Shown piece by piece: positions 28,518 to 34,251 of a DNA stretch of 34,251 nucleotides (its first letter is position 1; every line of letters begins with the position of its first letter). Below the pieces are notes generated by a model. The model searched no databases, was not told the origin of the DNA, and was given only the letters and a program-made list of their open reading frames with translations. A program made the translations under genes and the position numbers. Source of the stretch: Oscillospiraceae bacterium (GTDB lineage: Bacteria; Bacillota; Clostridia; Oscillospirales; Oscillospiraceae); NCBI GenBank assembly GCA_015068225.1, contig SVKX01000016.1, positions 1 through 34,251 of the forward strand. The letters are read 5' to 3'.

Positions 28518-29224
28518 AAATTAGCCTCCTCCGCGCCGCGGCGCATGGTCTCATAGCTCAGCCGTGCCGCCTCCGGCTCCGGTCTGTTTTCCAACTCAAA
28601 TACAGGAATCTCCCGCACCAGCAGATCTACCTGTGCAAGGGTGCGATCCATATTTTCCACGGACCGAAATCTATGGATGGTCTGCCACAAGAGCTTCTGC
28701 ATCGCCTCCGGCGCATCCAAGCGGCGAATACGGTTTTCCTTCGCCTGTTTTAAAAAGCAAATGCCGGCAAGGGGGATCTTCCTGTTTTGATGGATACCGT
28801 CCTTGCCGCACCAGGGCGTGCCATAAGCATACCACCGGCCGTCCACATACCGCAAAGCAGGCTTATCGTCATTAAAGACCTGGGCCGCCTGGCCAAATAC
28901 CTGCTGCCAAAGCCGTGTGTGGGTAGATTTTCCTGTGCCGCTGGGGGCAGAAAACAAATACGCTTTCCCGTCCAGTTCCACCGCCGAAGCGTGAAGATGC
29001 AAGCCGCTGTGGGCAAGCAGTGCCACAGAGAACAGCCGCCCTGTCTCCATGTAAGCGAGCATTTCCGGTGAAACGCCCTCTGGGTACAGGTCCGGGCGAT
29101 AGCGGGTGGGGTCAAGAATGATGTCCGGATCTCCGGTTCCCTCCAACCGGTAATCCGCAAAGCGAACCGGATCCACCGCATCCTCCGGTACTTCTACCAG
29201 CAGTTCTGCAATTTTGCACAGCAC
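28514..29224 (-). CDS. HPr-kinase-like protein of a peptide-maturation cassette
   Basis: The 236-residue protein carries an HPr kinase-like P-loop, SAPSGTGKSTHT near residue 94, preceded by LHLHASAVELDGKAYLF as in HPrK. A downstream FNDDKPALR and GTPWCGKDG follow, which look like the catalytic and metal region. It lacks the N-terminal domain of true HPrK and is shorter than the usual 310 residues. In some lasso-peptide clusters such kinases phosphorylate the precursor peptide. A similar role on the 39-residue peptides is inferred. The start is GTG at 29224, with GGAAGGGGGGG before it. An extended -10 box (TGATATAAT) upstream gives it its own promoter, after the terminator behind the nearest peptide gene. 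Confidence 0.8.
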   Translation of the reverse strand: MLCKIAELLVEVPEDAVDPVRFADYRLEGTGDPDIILDPTRYRPDLYPEGVSPEMLAYMETGRLFSVALLAHSGLHLHASAVELDGKAYLFSAPSGTGKSTHTRLWQQVFGQAAQVFNDDKPALRYVDGRWYAYGTPWCGKDGIHQNRKIPLAGICFLKQAKENRIRRLDAPEAMQKLLWQTIHRFRSVENMDRTLAQVDLLVREIPVFELENRPEPEAARLSYETMRRGAEEANL

Positions 29225-29258
29225 AGTATCGCCCCCCCTTCCAATTATTTCACTCTGG

Positions 29259-29267
29259 ATTATATCA
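29259..29267 (-). promoter_or_regulatory. Extended -10 promoter of the HPrK-like/PqqD/protease genes
   Basis: The minus strand reads TGATATAAT (29267-29259), a full extended -10. I see no good -35 box at 16-18 bases, which extended -10 promoters can do without. Confidence 0.6.
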
Positions 29268-29297
29268 TATTTCCAGAAAAAAGTATACTATTTATGA

Positions 29298-29340
29298 AAA
29301 AAATACAGCAAAAGCGGAGGACTTTCGCCCCCCGCTTTTA
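29298..29340 (-). terminator. Terminator after the downstream peptide gene
   Basis: On the minus strand AAAAGCGGGGG and CCTCCGCTTTT form a stem around GCGAAAGT, followed by GCTGTATTTTTTT. It separates the peptide genes from the maturation genes and could keep peptide transcripts in excess. Confidence 0.75.
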
Positions 29341-29346
29341 AGTTTG

Positions 29347-29466
29347 TTAGTCTTCCCAGTCAGTGTTGCCGCTGCCGACGCCTACTTCAGGATCCAGGAT
29401 CTCATCAGTGATGGCTTCGGAAGCGAAGGAGATGATCTCCAGAACAGGCTTCTGATATTCCTTCAT
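29347..29466 (-). CDS. 39-residue RiPP-like precursor peptide, copy A
   Basis: This small gene has ATG at 29466, AGGAGG eight bases before it and TAA at 29349-29347. The peptide starts MKEYQKPVLEIISF and ends GVGSGNTDWED. It has no signal peptide and is acidic. YQKPVL fits the YxxPxL leader motif bound by RRE/PqqD proteins in lasso-type systems, with Phe14 and Thr20 also placed as in such leaders. The end is rich in Gly, Ser and acidic residues, and Ser32 is a possible phosphorylation site for the HPrK-like protein. The copy at 30800-30919 differs at only nine bases, and only residues 35 and 36 change. No enzyme of a known RiPP class is encoded beside it, so the modification is unknown. Confidence 0.8.
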   Translation of the reverse strand: MKEYQKPVLEIISFASEAITDEILDPEVGVGSGNTDWED

Positions 29467-29486
29467 AGTATCGCCCTCCTATTTTA

Positions 29487-30707
29487 TCAAACAGCGGGAG
29501 CAGTGTAGGCCAGAGCTTCGCTGACGCAGGTAACACCGGCATCGGAAGTAATAACAGTAGCGACCTTCAGATTCTCTACACCGTCTACGCCCTTAACAAG
29601 CAGTCTGAATGCGCCAGTGCCGCCATAGATATCCTTAATGAGCTCTTCGGAGCAGGGGACATCCATGGTAGTGGTAGTGCCGTTGGACGCGTTGGTCCAG
29701 GTCAGACGGATGATGATGGACAGGCCGTTGTCTGCAGCGCCATCAACCAGATAAGCTGCGTTATTAGCAGCGCCCAGAGAAGGTCTGGTCTCGTAAACCA
29801 TGATATCATCAAGGCCGTCATCTTCCAATTCGTTGTTGGTCAGCTTAACATTGGAAAGCACATAACCGGCGTTGGTCTTGATGGGAAGCATGCCGTTATC
29901 GGCCTGCAAGGTCAGGTTGTCATTTGTAACCACGATCTTGCCGCCGCCGACAGAGTCGATGACCTTAGCGCCGGGCATAGCGGACAGGCTGTCAACAGTC
30001 AGAGTGCAGCCAGCCAGATCCAGAGTCTTGCCAGCCTTCAGAACCAGATCATTGCCGGTGCCGTCTACATCACCGGCCATAGCAATAGAATCCTTAGCAT
30101 TCAGCTCTTTCAGCACAGAACTATAGTCGTATTTCTTAACCAGGGACACACTGTCGATGTACATATCACCCACAGATTTTTCAGCGGAGTTCCATGCCAT
30201 GCCCATAACCAGAGTCAGCCTGCCGTTGGGCAGAGCACTCTTATCCAAAGTGAAGGTATGCTCTAGCTTGGTCCACTGGCCATCTGTCAGAGCAAAATCA
30301 CCGGAGGCCCAACCACTAGCCACATTCTTGAACTCCCAGTTACCCTTATACTGTGCACCGTCACTATAGTAGTAAGCAGTGAAAGTATACTCAGCACCAT
30401 CTTCCATTTTGTCAATCACAGCTGCAGGAACTACGTAGTTCAGCTTTGCTCTGTGATGCTGAGTCTGGTCGGGAGGACTGAACTTAATGCTCTTGCTGCC
30501 ATCGAGTGCCTTCTCATCGGATACGGTCACAGAAGGATTACCGTTGGCCTTCCAAACGGTATGTGGAGCGGTAATATCAGTCCAATCCTCAAAGCTCTCA
30601 AACAGAGCTACATCGGAATCCGCAGCAGCTGCAGAAATGGCGGGCATCAGACCCACAATCATAACCACAGCCAAGAAAAGTGCAAGAAATTTGTTAAAAC
30701 GCTTCAT
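29487..30707 (-). CDS. Secreted carbohydrate-binding-like protein, paralogue 2
   Basis: The 406-residue protein starts MKRFNKFLALFLAVVM with a signal peptide of about 27 residues (cleavage near ISAAA). Residues about 30-200 have the beta-rich pattern of CBM4/9-like carbohydrate-binding modules (FESFEDW, YTFTAYYYSDG, MYIDSVSLVKKY). The second half holds VDGTGNDLVLKAGKTLDLAG and the block LTWTNASNGTTTTMDVPC, almost identical to its paralogue. No LPxTG, SLH or other anchor is visible. ATG 30707 follows AGGAGG by about nine bases. The 39-residue peptide gene follows after 20 bases, so the pair is likely co-transcribed and may act together at or outside the cell surface. Exact function is unknown. 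Confidence 0.75.
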   Translation of the reverse strand: MKRFNKFLALFLAVVMIVGLMPAISAAAADSDVALFESFEDWTDITAPHTVWKANGNPSVTVSDEKALDGSKSIKFSPPDQTQHHRAKLNYVVPAAVIDKMEDGAEYTFTAYYYSDGAQYKGNWEFKNVASGWASGDFALTDGQWTKLEHTFTLDKSALPNGRLTLVMGMAWNSAEKSVGDMYIDSVSLVKKYDYSSVLKELNAKDSIAMAGDVDGTGNDLVLKAGKTLDLAGCTLTVDSLSAMPGAKVIDSVGGGKIVVTNDNLTLQADNGMLPIKTNAGYVLSNVKLTNNELEDDGLDDIMVYETRPSLGAANNAAYLVDGAADNGLSIIIRLTWTNASNGTTTTMDVPCSEELIKDIYGGTGAFRLLVKGVDGVENLKVATVITSDAGVTCVSEALAYTAPAV

Positions 30708-30799
30708 GCTGTTATATCCTCCTAAAATCTTATTATCTCCGCCCATTGGCGGATGCGGTTTCCCCGTCCTCTCCTTGAGAGAAGGGGGAAGTTACATAC

Positions 30800-30919
30800 T
30801 TAGTCTTCCCACTCGGGGTTGCCGCTGCCGACACCCACTTCAGGATCCAAGATCTCATCGGTGATGGCTTCGGAAGCAAAGGAGATGATCTCCAGAACAG
30901 GCTTCTGATACTCCTTCAT
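30800..30919 (-). CDS. 39-residue RiPP-like precursor peptide, copy B
   Basis: ATG at 30919 follows AGGAGG by about nine bases, and TAA lies at 30802-30800. The peptide opens with the same 14 residues as copy A and ends GVGSGNPEWED, so residues 35-36 are Pro-Glu instead of Thr-Asp. Six or seven of the nine base differences between the copies are silent, which shows that the peptide, not just the DNA, is under selection. It lies 16 bases after paralogue 1 of the secreted protein and about 90 bases before paralogue 2, making a tandem [secreted protein + peptide] duplication. Confidence 0.8.
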   Translation of the reverse strand: MKEYQKPVLEIISFASEAITDEILDPEVGVGSGNPEWED

Positions 30920-30935
30920 AGTACCATCCTCCTAA

Positions 30936-32237
30936 TCAACCGGCAGTGTAGGCAAGCGCCTCACCCACAACAGCAACGCCGGTATCGGAGCAGACCACTG
31001 TAGCGACCTTCAGGTTCTCCACAGCATCCACGCCTGTGACGATCAGCTCAAATGCATTACCACTCTGGGTATATACCTGCTTGATGGTCTCTTCGGAGCA
31101 GGGCACATCCATGGTAGTAGTGGTGCCGTTGGACGCGTTGGTCCAGGTCAGACGGAAGATAACAGACAGACCGTTGTCAGCAGCGCCGTCAGCCAGATAA
31201 TCCGCACCCAGAGAGGGTCTGGAACTATACACCAAAGTATTGGCAACCTCATCGTTGGTCTCTTCATGCTGGTTCAGGACGGAAACAAAGGCATAGCCGC
31301 CATCGACCTTGACGGGCAGATAGCTGTTGGTCTTCTGCAGCAGAAGATCTTCCTTGTCCACGACCAGCAGGCCACCGCCTACGGTATCAACAATGTTTGC
31401 ACCCTTCAGGGCAGTCAGGCTGTCAACAGTCAGAGTGTAACCTGCCAGATCCAGAGTCTTGCCGCTCTTCAGAACCAGATCATTACCAGTACCATCGACA
31501 TCGGTCTGCAGAGTAGCATTGCCTTCTGCCAGCTCAGATTCAATAGTAGTGTAATCATAGTTAGCAACCTTAACAATGGAGACATTGTCAATGTACAGGT
31601 TGCCGATTGTGGTATTATCCGCATGCCACTTGATACCGGCAAAGAGTTCCAGAGTGGCGAAATTCTTTTCAGCATTCTTGGCCTTGTCCAGAACGAACTT
31701 GTATTCGTACTTGGTCCAATCGCTGCCAATAGTGACATTGGGATTCGGCCAGTTCGGATATGCCTCATCATAGGTTTTGAACTCAATGTTAGCTGTGGTC
31801 TCATTCTCGCCCTTGAAGTAAACGGTGAGGATGTACTCTGCACCGTCTTCCATAGCGGCATAGACCTCAGCGGGCATCACATACCTCAGCTTGGCTCTGT
31901 TCTTAGTAGATACAGAGAAGTCCTGATTAGGTGTCAGCTTGATGCTGACATTGCCATCCTGAGCGCCGCTCAGAACAGGCTGTACCAGAACCTGTCCTTC
32001 ATTCACGTTGATAGACCAGCCCTCAGCGGGGTTAGCGCCATTCCAGCTGGTGGTTTGCTTATTACCAGATCTAACAGAATAGTCATTGGTAATAACGGTG
32101 TTGGCATCTGCCCAGGACTCAAAGCTTTCATCCAAGATCACATTGGAGTTCCCTGCTGCAGAGACGGCGGCGGGCAGCATGCCCACGGTCATAACCACAA
32201 CCAGAAAAAGTGCGAGAAATTTGTTAAAACGCTTCAT
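30936..32237 (-). CDS. Secreted carbohydrate-binding-like protein, paralogue 1
   Basis: The 433-residue protein has a signal peptide (MKRFNKFLALFLVVVM..., cleavage near AAVSAAG), a CBM4/9-like beta-rich region (LDESFESW to LYIDNVSIVKVANYDY, about 30-230) and the same second half as paralogue 2. Shared runs are VDGTGNDLVLKSGKTLDLAG, YLADGAADNGLSVIFR and LTWTNASNGTTTTMDVPC. The two proteins diverge most in the N-terminal module and match best near the C-terminus, so the N-terminal part may set binding specificity. Aggagg-type ribosome bases (GAGGAGG) precede ATG 32237. It is the first gene of the leftward cassette, under the promoter at 32312-32341. The function is unknown; binding to sugars or wall material is inferred from the fold pattern only. 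Confidence 0.75.
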   Translation of the reverse strand: MKRFNKFLALFLVVVMTVGMLPAAVSAAGNSNVILDESFESWADANTVITNDYSVRSGNKQTTSWNGANPAEGWSINVNEGQVLVQPVLSGAQDGNVSIKLTPNQDFSVSTKNRAKLRYVMPAEVYAAMEDGAEYILTVYFKGENETTANIEFKTYDEAYPNWPNPNVTIGSDWTKYEYKFVLDKAKNAEKNFATLELFAGIKWHADNTTIGNLYIDNVSIVKVANYDYTTIESELAEGNATLQTDVDGTGNDLVLKSGKTLDLAGYTLTVDSLTALKGANIVDTVGGGLLVVDKEDLLLQKTNSYLPVKVDGGYAFVSVLNQHEETNDEVANTLVYSSRPSLGADYLADGAADNGLSVIFRLTWTNASNGTTTTMDVPCSEETIKQVYTQSGNAFELIVTGVDAVENLKVATVVCSDTGVAVVGEALAYTAG

Positions 32238-32311
32238 GTAATTATTTCCTCCTCTTAAATAATCGGTTTCGCGTGCTATTGGACTATTACAAGCCCATTC
32301 TGCATACTGAA

Positions 32312-32341
32312 ATTATAGCACAACTGGTATTAAAATGTAAA
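32312..32341 (-). promoter_or_regulatory. Promoter of the secreted-protein/peptide cassette
   Basis: The minus strand reads TTTACA (32341-32336), 18 bases, then TATAAT (32317-32312), about 75 bases before the ATG at 32237. Confidence 0.75.
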
Positions 32342-32440
32342 TCTTGTTTTATGAAAATAATACACAAAAAAGCTGAGCTTTAATTGTTAGTTTTTACCAA
32401 CCCCTGACAGTATATTTTTTTCAAACAAAGACGATTTTAG

Positions 32441-32469
32441 TTGTTTTCCCTCTCAATCCGTGATATAAT
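32441..32469 (+). promoter_or_regulatory. Promoter of the DivIVA-like gene
   Basis: TTGTTT (32441-32446) and TATAAT (32464-32469) are 17 bases apart, with TGA before the -10 making it an extended -10. It diverges from the peptide-cassette promoter. Confidence 0.8.
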
Positions 32470-32503
32470 CCCGGTAAAGCTTTTATTTAAGGAGGCGCAT
32501 TTT

Positions 32504-33025
32504 ATGGCACAGGAGCACCGTTTCCGCTCCGCAATGCGGGGCTTTCAGCGGGAGGATGTGATCCGCTACATTGAATACCTCAATAATAAGCACATTAGCC
32601 AGGTAAATCAGCTCAAGTCTGAAAATCAGGCACTGAAGGACGAACTGGCTGCTCTGCGCAGCAGCACCTCAGCTGAAAACGAAGTCGCTGCCCTGCAGGA
32701 GCAGGTAGCGCAGCTGCAGCAGCAGCTTGCCCAGGCTGATGCCGCACCTGCTGAGAATCTGGCAGAGGCTGAGTTGGAAGCTTATCGCCGGGCTGAGCGG
32801 GCAGAGCGGGCCGCCAAAGAGCGTTCTGCCCAGATCTTCCAGCAGACTGCCGGCGCCCTGTCGGAAGCTACCGCGCTGGTGGACGATGCCGCAGATCAAT
32901 TCTGCGCCACTGCTGACGGGATCAGCGCCCAGATTGCGATTCTGCAAAAAGCCGTACAAGCCAGCAAGCAAGCTCTGCAGGATGCTGCGGCAGCTATGTA
33001 CGCGATCCGCCCCGAAGAGGACTAA
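32504..33025 (+). CDS. DivIVA-like coiled-coil protein
   Basis: The 173-residue protein has a short N-terminal segment (HRFRSAMRGFQREDVIRYIEYLN) with the F...GF...V..YI spacing of DivIVA/GpsB membrane-targeting domains. A coiled coil follows at about 30-85 (HISQVNQLKSENQALKDELA and a Gln-rich EEQVAQLQQQL-type stretch). The C-terminal part is Ala-rich and helical. Such proteins mark curved membrane at poles and septa and organise division or wall growth. Homology is weak, so the role is tentative. ATG 32504 is preferred because AAGGAGG lies seven bases before it and the longer frame would begin inside the promoter. The FliB-like gene follows after nine bases. Confidence 0.7.
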   Translation: MAQEHRFRSAMRGFQREDVIRYIEYLNNKHISQVNQLKSENQALKDELAALRSSTSAENEVAALQEQVAQLQQQLAQADAAPAENLAEAELEAYRRAERAERAAKERSAQIFQQTAGALSEATALVDDAADQFCATADGISAQIAILQKAVQASKQALQDAAAAMYAIRPEED

Positions 33026-33034
33026 GCGCCGGGC

Positions 33035-34057
33035 ATGCGCATATATCAAAGGGATTATTACGATCAGTTCCGTTGCCTTGCGTCAGATTGCCCTGACAGC
33101 TGCTGCAAAGAATGGGATGTTCAGGTAGATGACCAGTCTGCCAGGATCTACCGGGCATTGCCCGGACCCTTGGGAGACCGTCTGCGGCAGATTTTAAAGG
33201 ACGACCCGGAATACGGAACGGTGATGACCATTGAAAACGGCCGCTGCCCCATGTGGCGCAGCGATGGGCTATGTCAAATACAGGCGGAGCTTGGGCATGA
33301 CGCTCTGTGTAAAACCTGTCGGGACTTCCCTAGGCTGACCCATGATTACGGTGACTTCGTGGAGCTGGGGCTGGAGCTTTCCTGCCCGGAGGCCGCCCGC
33401 CTGATCCTCACTTCCCCTCCCTCTCTCCTTCAAATGCGGCAGGCGCCCGGCGAAGCGGCTCCGGAATACGACTGCGATGCCATGCAGATCCTGCTGAAGA
33501 CCCGTCAGATCGCACTGGAAATCGTATCCGATCCGGCTTATCCTATGGAAAAAGCGCTTGTTTTGCTGCTGTTTTATGGTTATCACGCACAGGCCGCTCT
33601 GGACGGTGACGATGCAGGTGCGTTTTGTCCGAATGCTGTGCTGGAAGAAGCAACGCAAATCGCCGGAGATGGCGACAAAGACAGTTTTCTGGCTTTCTAT
33701 ACGGATCTTGAGATTCTGACAGATGTGTGGGCAGCCCGCTTGCGTTCGCCCCTTTCTGGAGAAGGCTGGTCGGATATGTTCCGGAATCTGGCCCGATATG
33801 GCATTGAGCGGTACTGGCTGCAGGCTGTCTGTGACTATGATCTGGTCAGCCGCGTAAAAATGATCGTGGCCTCCTGTCTTCTTGTAAAAGAACTGGGCGG
33901 CGACACAATTGCCACCGCACAGCTTTATTCCAAAGAGATCGAAAACAATGCGGATAATGTCGACGCCATCCTTGACGGTGCATACTCTCACCCGGCGCTG
34001 ACAGACCGGAACTTGATCAGCCTTTTGTTGACAGAATTTTTGAAAAATACTAAATAA
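33035..34057 (+). CDS. FliB-family (flagellin lysine-N-methylase-like) Cys-rich protein
   Basis: The 340-residue protein fits the FliB family. It has an N-terminal Cys-rich cluster CLASDCPDSCCKEW near residue 13, followed by RCPMWRSDGLCQIQ near residue 70 and ALCKTCRDFPR near residue 90, with ELGLELSCPEAA near residue 112. The Cys spacing suggests an iron-sulfur or metal centre. FliB in Salmonella methylates lysines on flagellin. Many Clostridia carry FliB-like genes without flagellar genes nearby, as here, so the substrate may differ. The ribosome site before ATG 33035 is poor; translation is probably coupled to the DivIVA-like gene nine bases upstream. No terminator is clear before the tRNA-Ala promoter. 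Confidence 0.85.
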   Translation: MRIYQRDYYDQFRCLASDCPDSCCKEWDVQVDDQSARIYRALPGPLGDRLRQILKDDPEYGTVMTIENGRCPMWRSDGLCQIQAELGHDALCKTCRDFPRLTHDYGDFVELGLELSCPEAARLILTSPPSLLQMRQAPGEAAPEYDCDAMQILLKTRQIALEIVSDPAYPMEKALVLLLFYGYHAQAALDGDDAGAFCPNAVLEEATQIAGDGDKDSFLAFYTDLEILTDVWAARLRSPLSGEGWSDMFRNLARYGIERYWLQAVCDYDLVSRVKMIVASCLLVKELGGDTIATAQLYSKEIENNADNVDAILDGAYSHPALTDRNLISLLLTEFLKNTK

Positions 34058-34061
34058 CCTC

Positions 34062-34090
34062 TTGACAAACTCCCCTGTCATTGCTATAAT
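34062..34090 (+). promoter_or_regulatory. Promoter of tRNA-Ala
   Basis: TTGACA (34062-34067) and TATAAT (34085-34090), both full consensus, are 17 bases apart and about 30 bases before the tRNA. Confidence 0.9.
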
Positions 34091-34122
34091 ACGAAAGCTG
34101 TCTGAAACAGCGAACCGAATAT

Positions 34123-34197
<75 letters not shown>

Positions 34198-34198
<1 letters not shown>

Positions 34199-34250
34199 AA
34201 AAGTTCCGCAAACCGTTGATTTTACAGGGTTTGTGGAACTTTTCTTTTTG
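34198..34250 (+). terminator. Terminator after tRNA-Ala
   Basis: AAAAGTTCCGCAAACC pairs with GGTTTGTGGAACTTTT (one G-U) around a loop of about 13 bases, followed by CTTTTTG at the window end. Confidence 0.85.
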
Positions 34251-34251
34251 A

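Noticed and set aside
27791..32237. Classical lasso peptide cluster
   Set aside because: PqqD-like and HPrK-like proteins and a YxxPxL leader are present, but there is no asparagine-synthetase-like cyclase or B2 protease. The only Gly-to-acid ring that fits the C-terminus would leave a tail of just three residues.

Overview
The window looks like the chromosome of a low-GC-lineage but GC-rich (roughly 55% by eye) Clostridia member, most likely a gut Oscillospirales-type anaerobe. The reasons are four T-box leaders, near-consensus sigma-A promoters (TTGACA/TATAAT), strong AGGAGG ribosome sites, tRNA genes that encode their CCA, a BlaI/BlaR-type pair, a DivIVA-like protein, a YabE-like 3D protein beside rsmA, and ferredoxin-dependent 2-oxoacid metabolism. 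No insertion sequence, phage gene, CRISPR array or replication origin is visible.

Layout. 1-4145: tRNA-Val(CAC), sfsA, and a leftward block with a 3D-domain cell-wall protein, rsmA/ksgA and a YjjG-type nucleotidase. 4146-6310: thrS under a Thr T-box. 6313-9416: a BlaI-type repressor and M56 sensor-peptidase with twin operators. 9388-13840: a DUF218/YdcF membrane protein, an M42 aminopeptidase, tRNA-Leu(CAA), a MATE exporter and an amidohydrolase. 13854-27786: a 14-kb branched-chain locus. 27791-32341: a leftward cassette resembling a RiPP (ribosomally made, modified peptide) cluster. 32441-34251: a DivIVA-like coiled-coil protein, a FliB-type protein and tRNA-Ala(GGC).

The most striking region is 13854-27786. 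Three promoters, each followed by its own T-box leader, drive three sets of acyl-CoA ligases. Aligned with the Thr leader of thrS, the specifier codons read CTC (Leu), ATC (Ile) and GTA (Val). The Leu unit encodes a 2-isopropylmalate-synthase homologue that has lost its metal ligands, plus a TIM-barrel/acyl-CoA ligase fusion. The Ile and Val units each encode an HTH-cupin-acyl-CoA ligase fusion. The Val unit continues into a branched-chain aminotransferase, a P-loop ATPase and a four-subunit 2-oxoacid:ferredoxin oxidoreductase. T-boxes switch genes on when the cognate tRNA is uncharged, so the locus should act in the biosynthetic direction. I infer that branched short-chain fatty acids (isovalerate, 2-methylbutyrate, isobutyrate) are activated to CoA esters, reductively carboxylated to 2-oxoacids and transaminated to Leu, Ile and Val, with each ligase induced by lack of its own amino acid.

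The second notable region is 27791-32341. Two nearly identical 39-residue peptides, each paired with a paralogous secreted protein, lie upstream of an HPr-kinase-like protein, a PqqD-like (RRE) protein and a signal-peptidase-like protease. The peptides carry a YxxPxL leader motif of the kind RRE domains bind, so this may be an undescribed peptide-maturation system.
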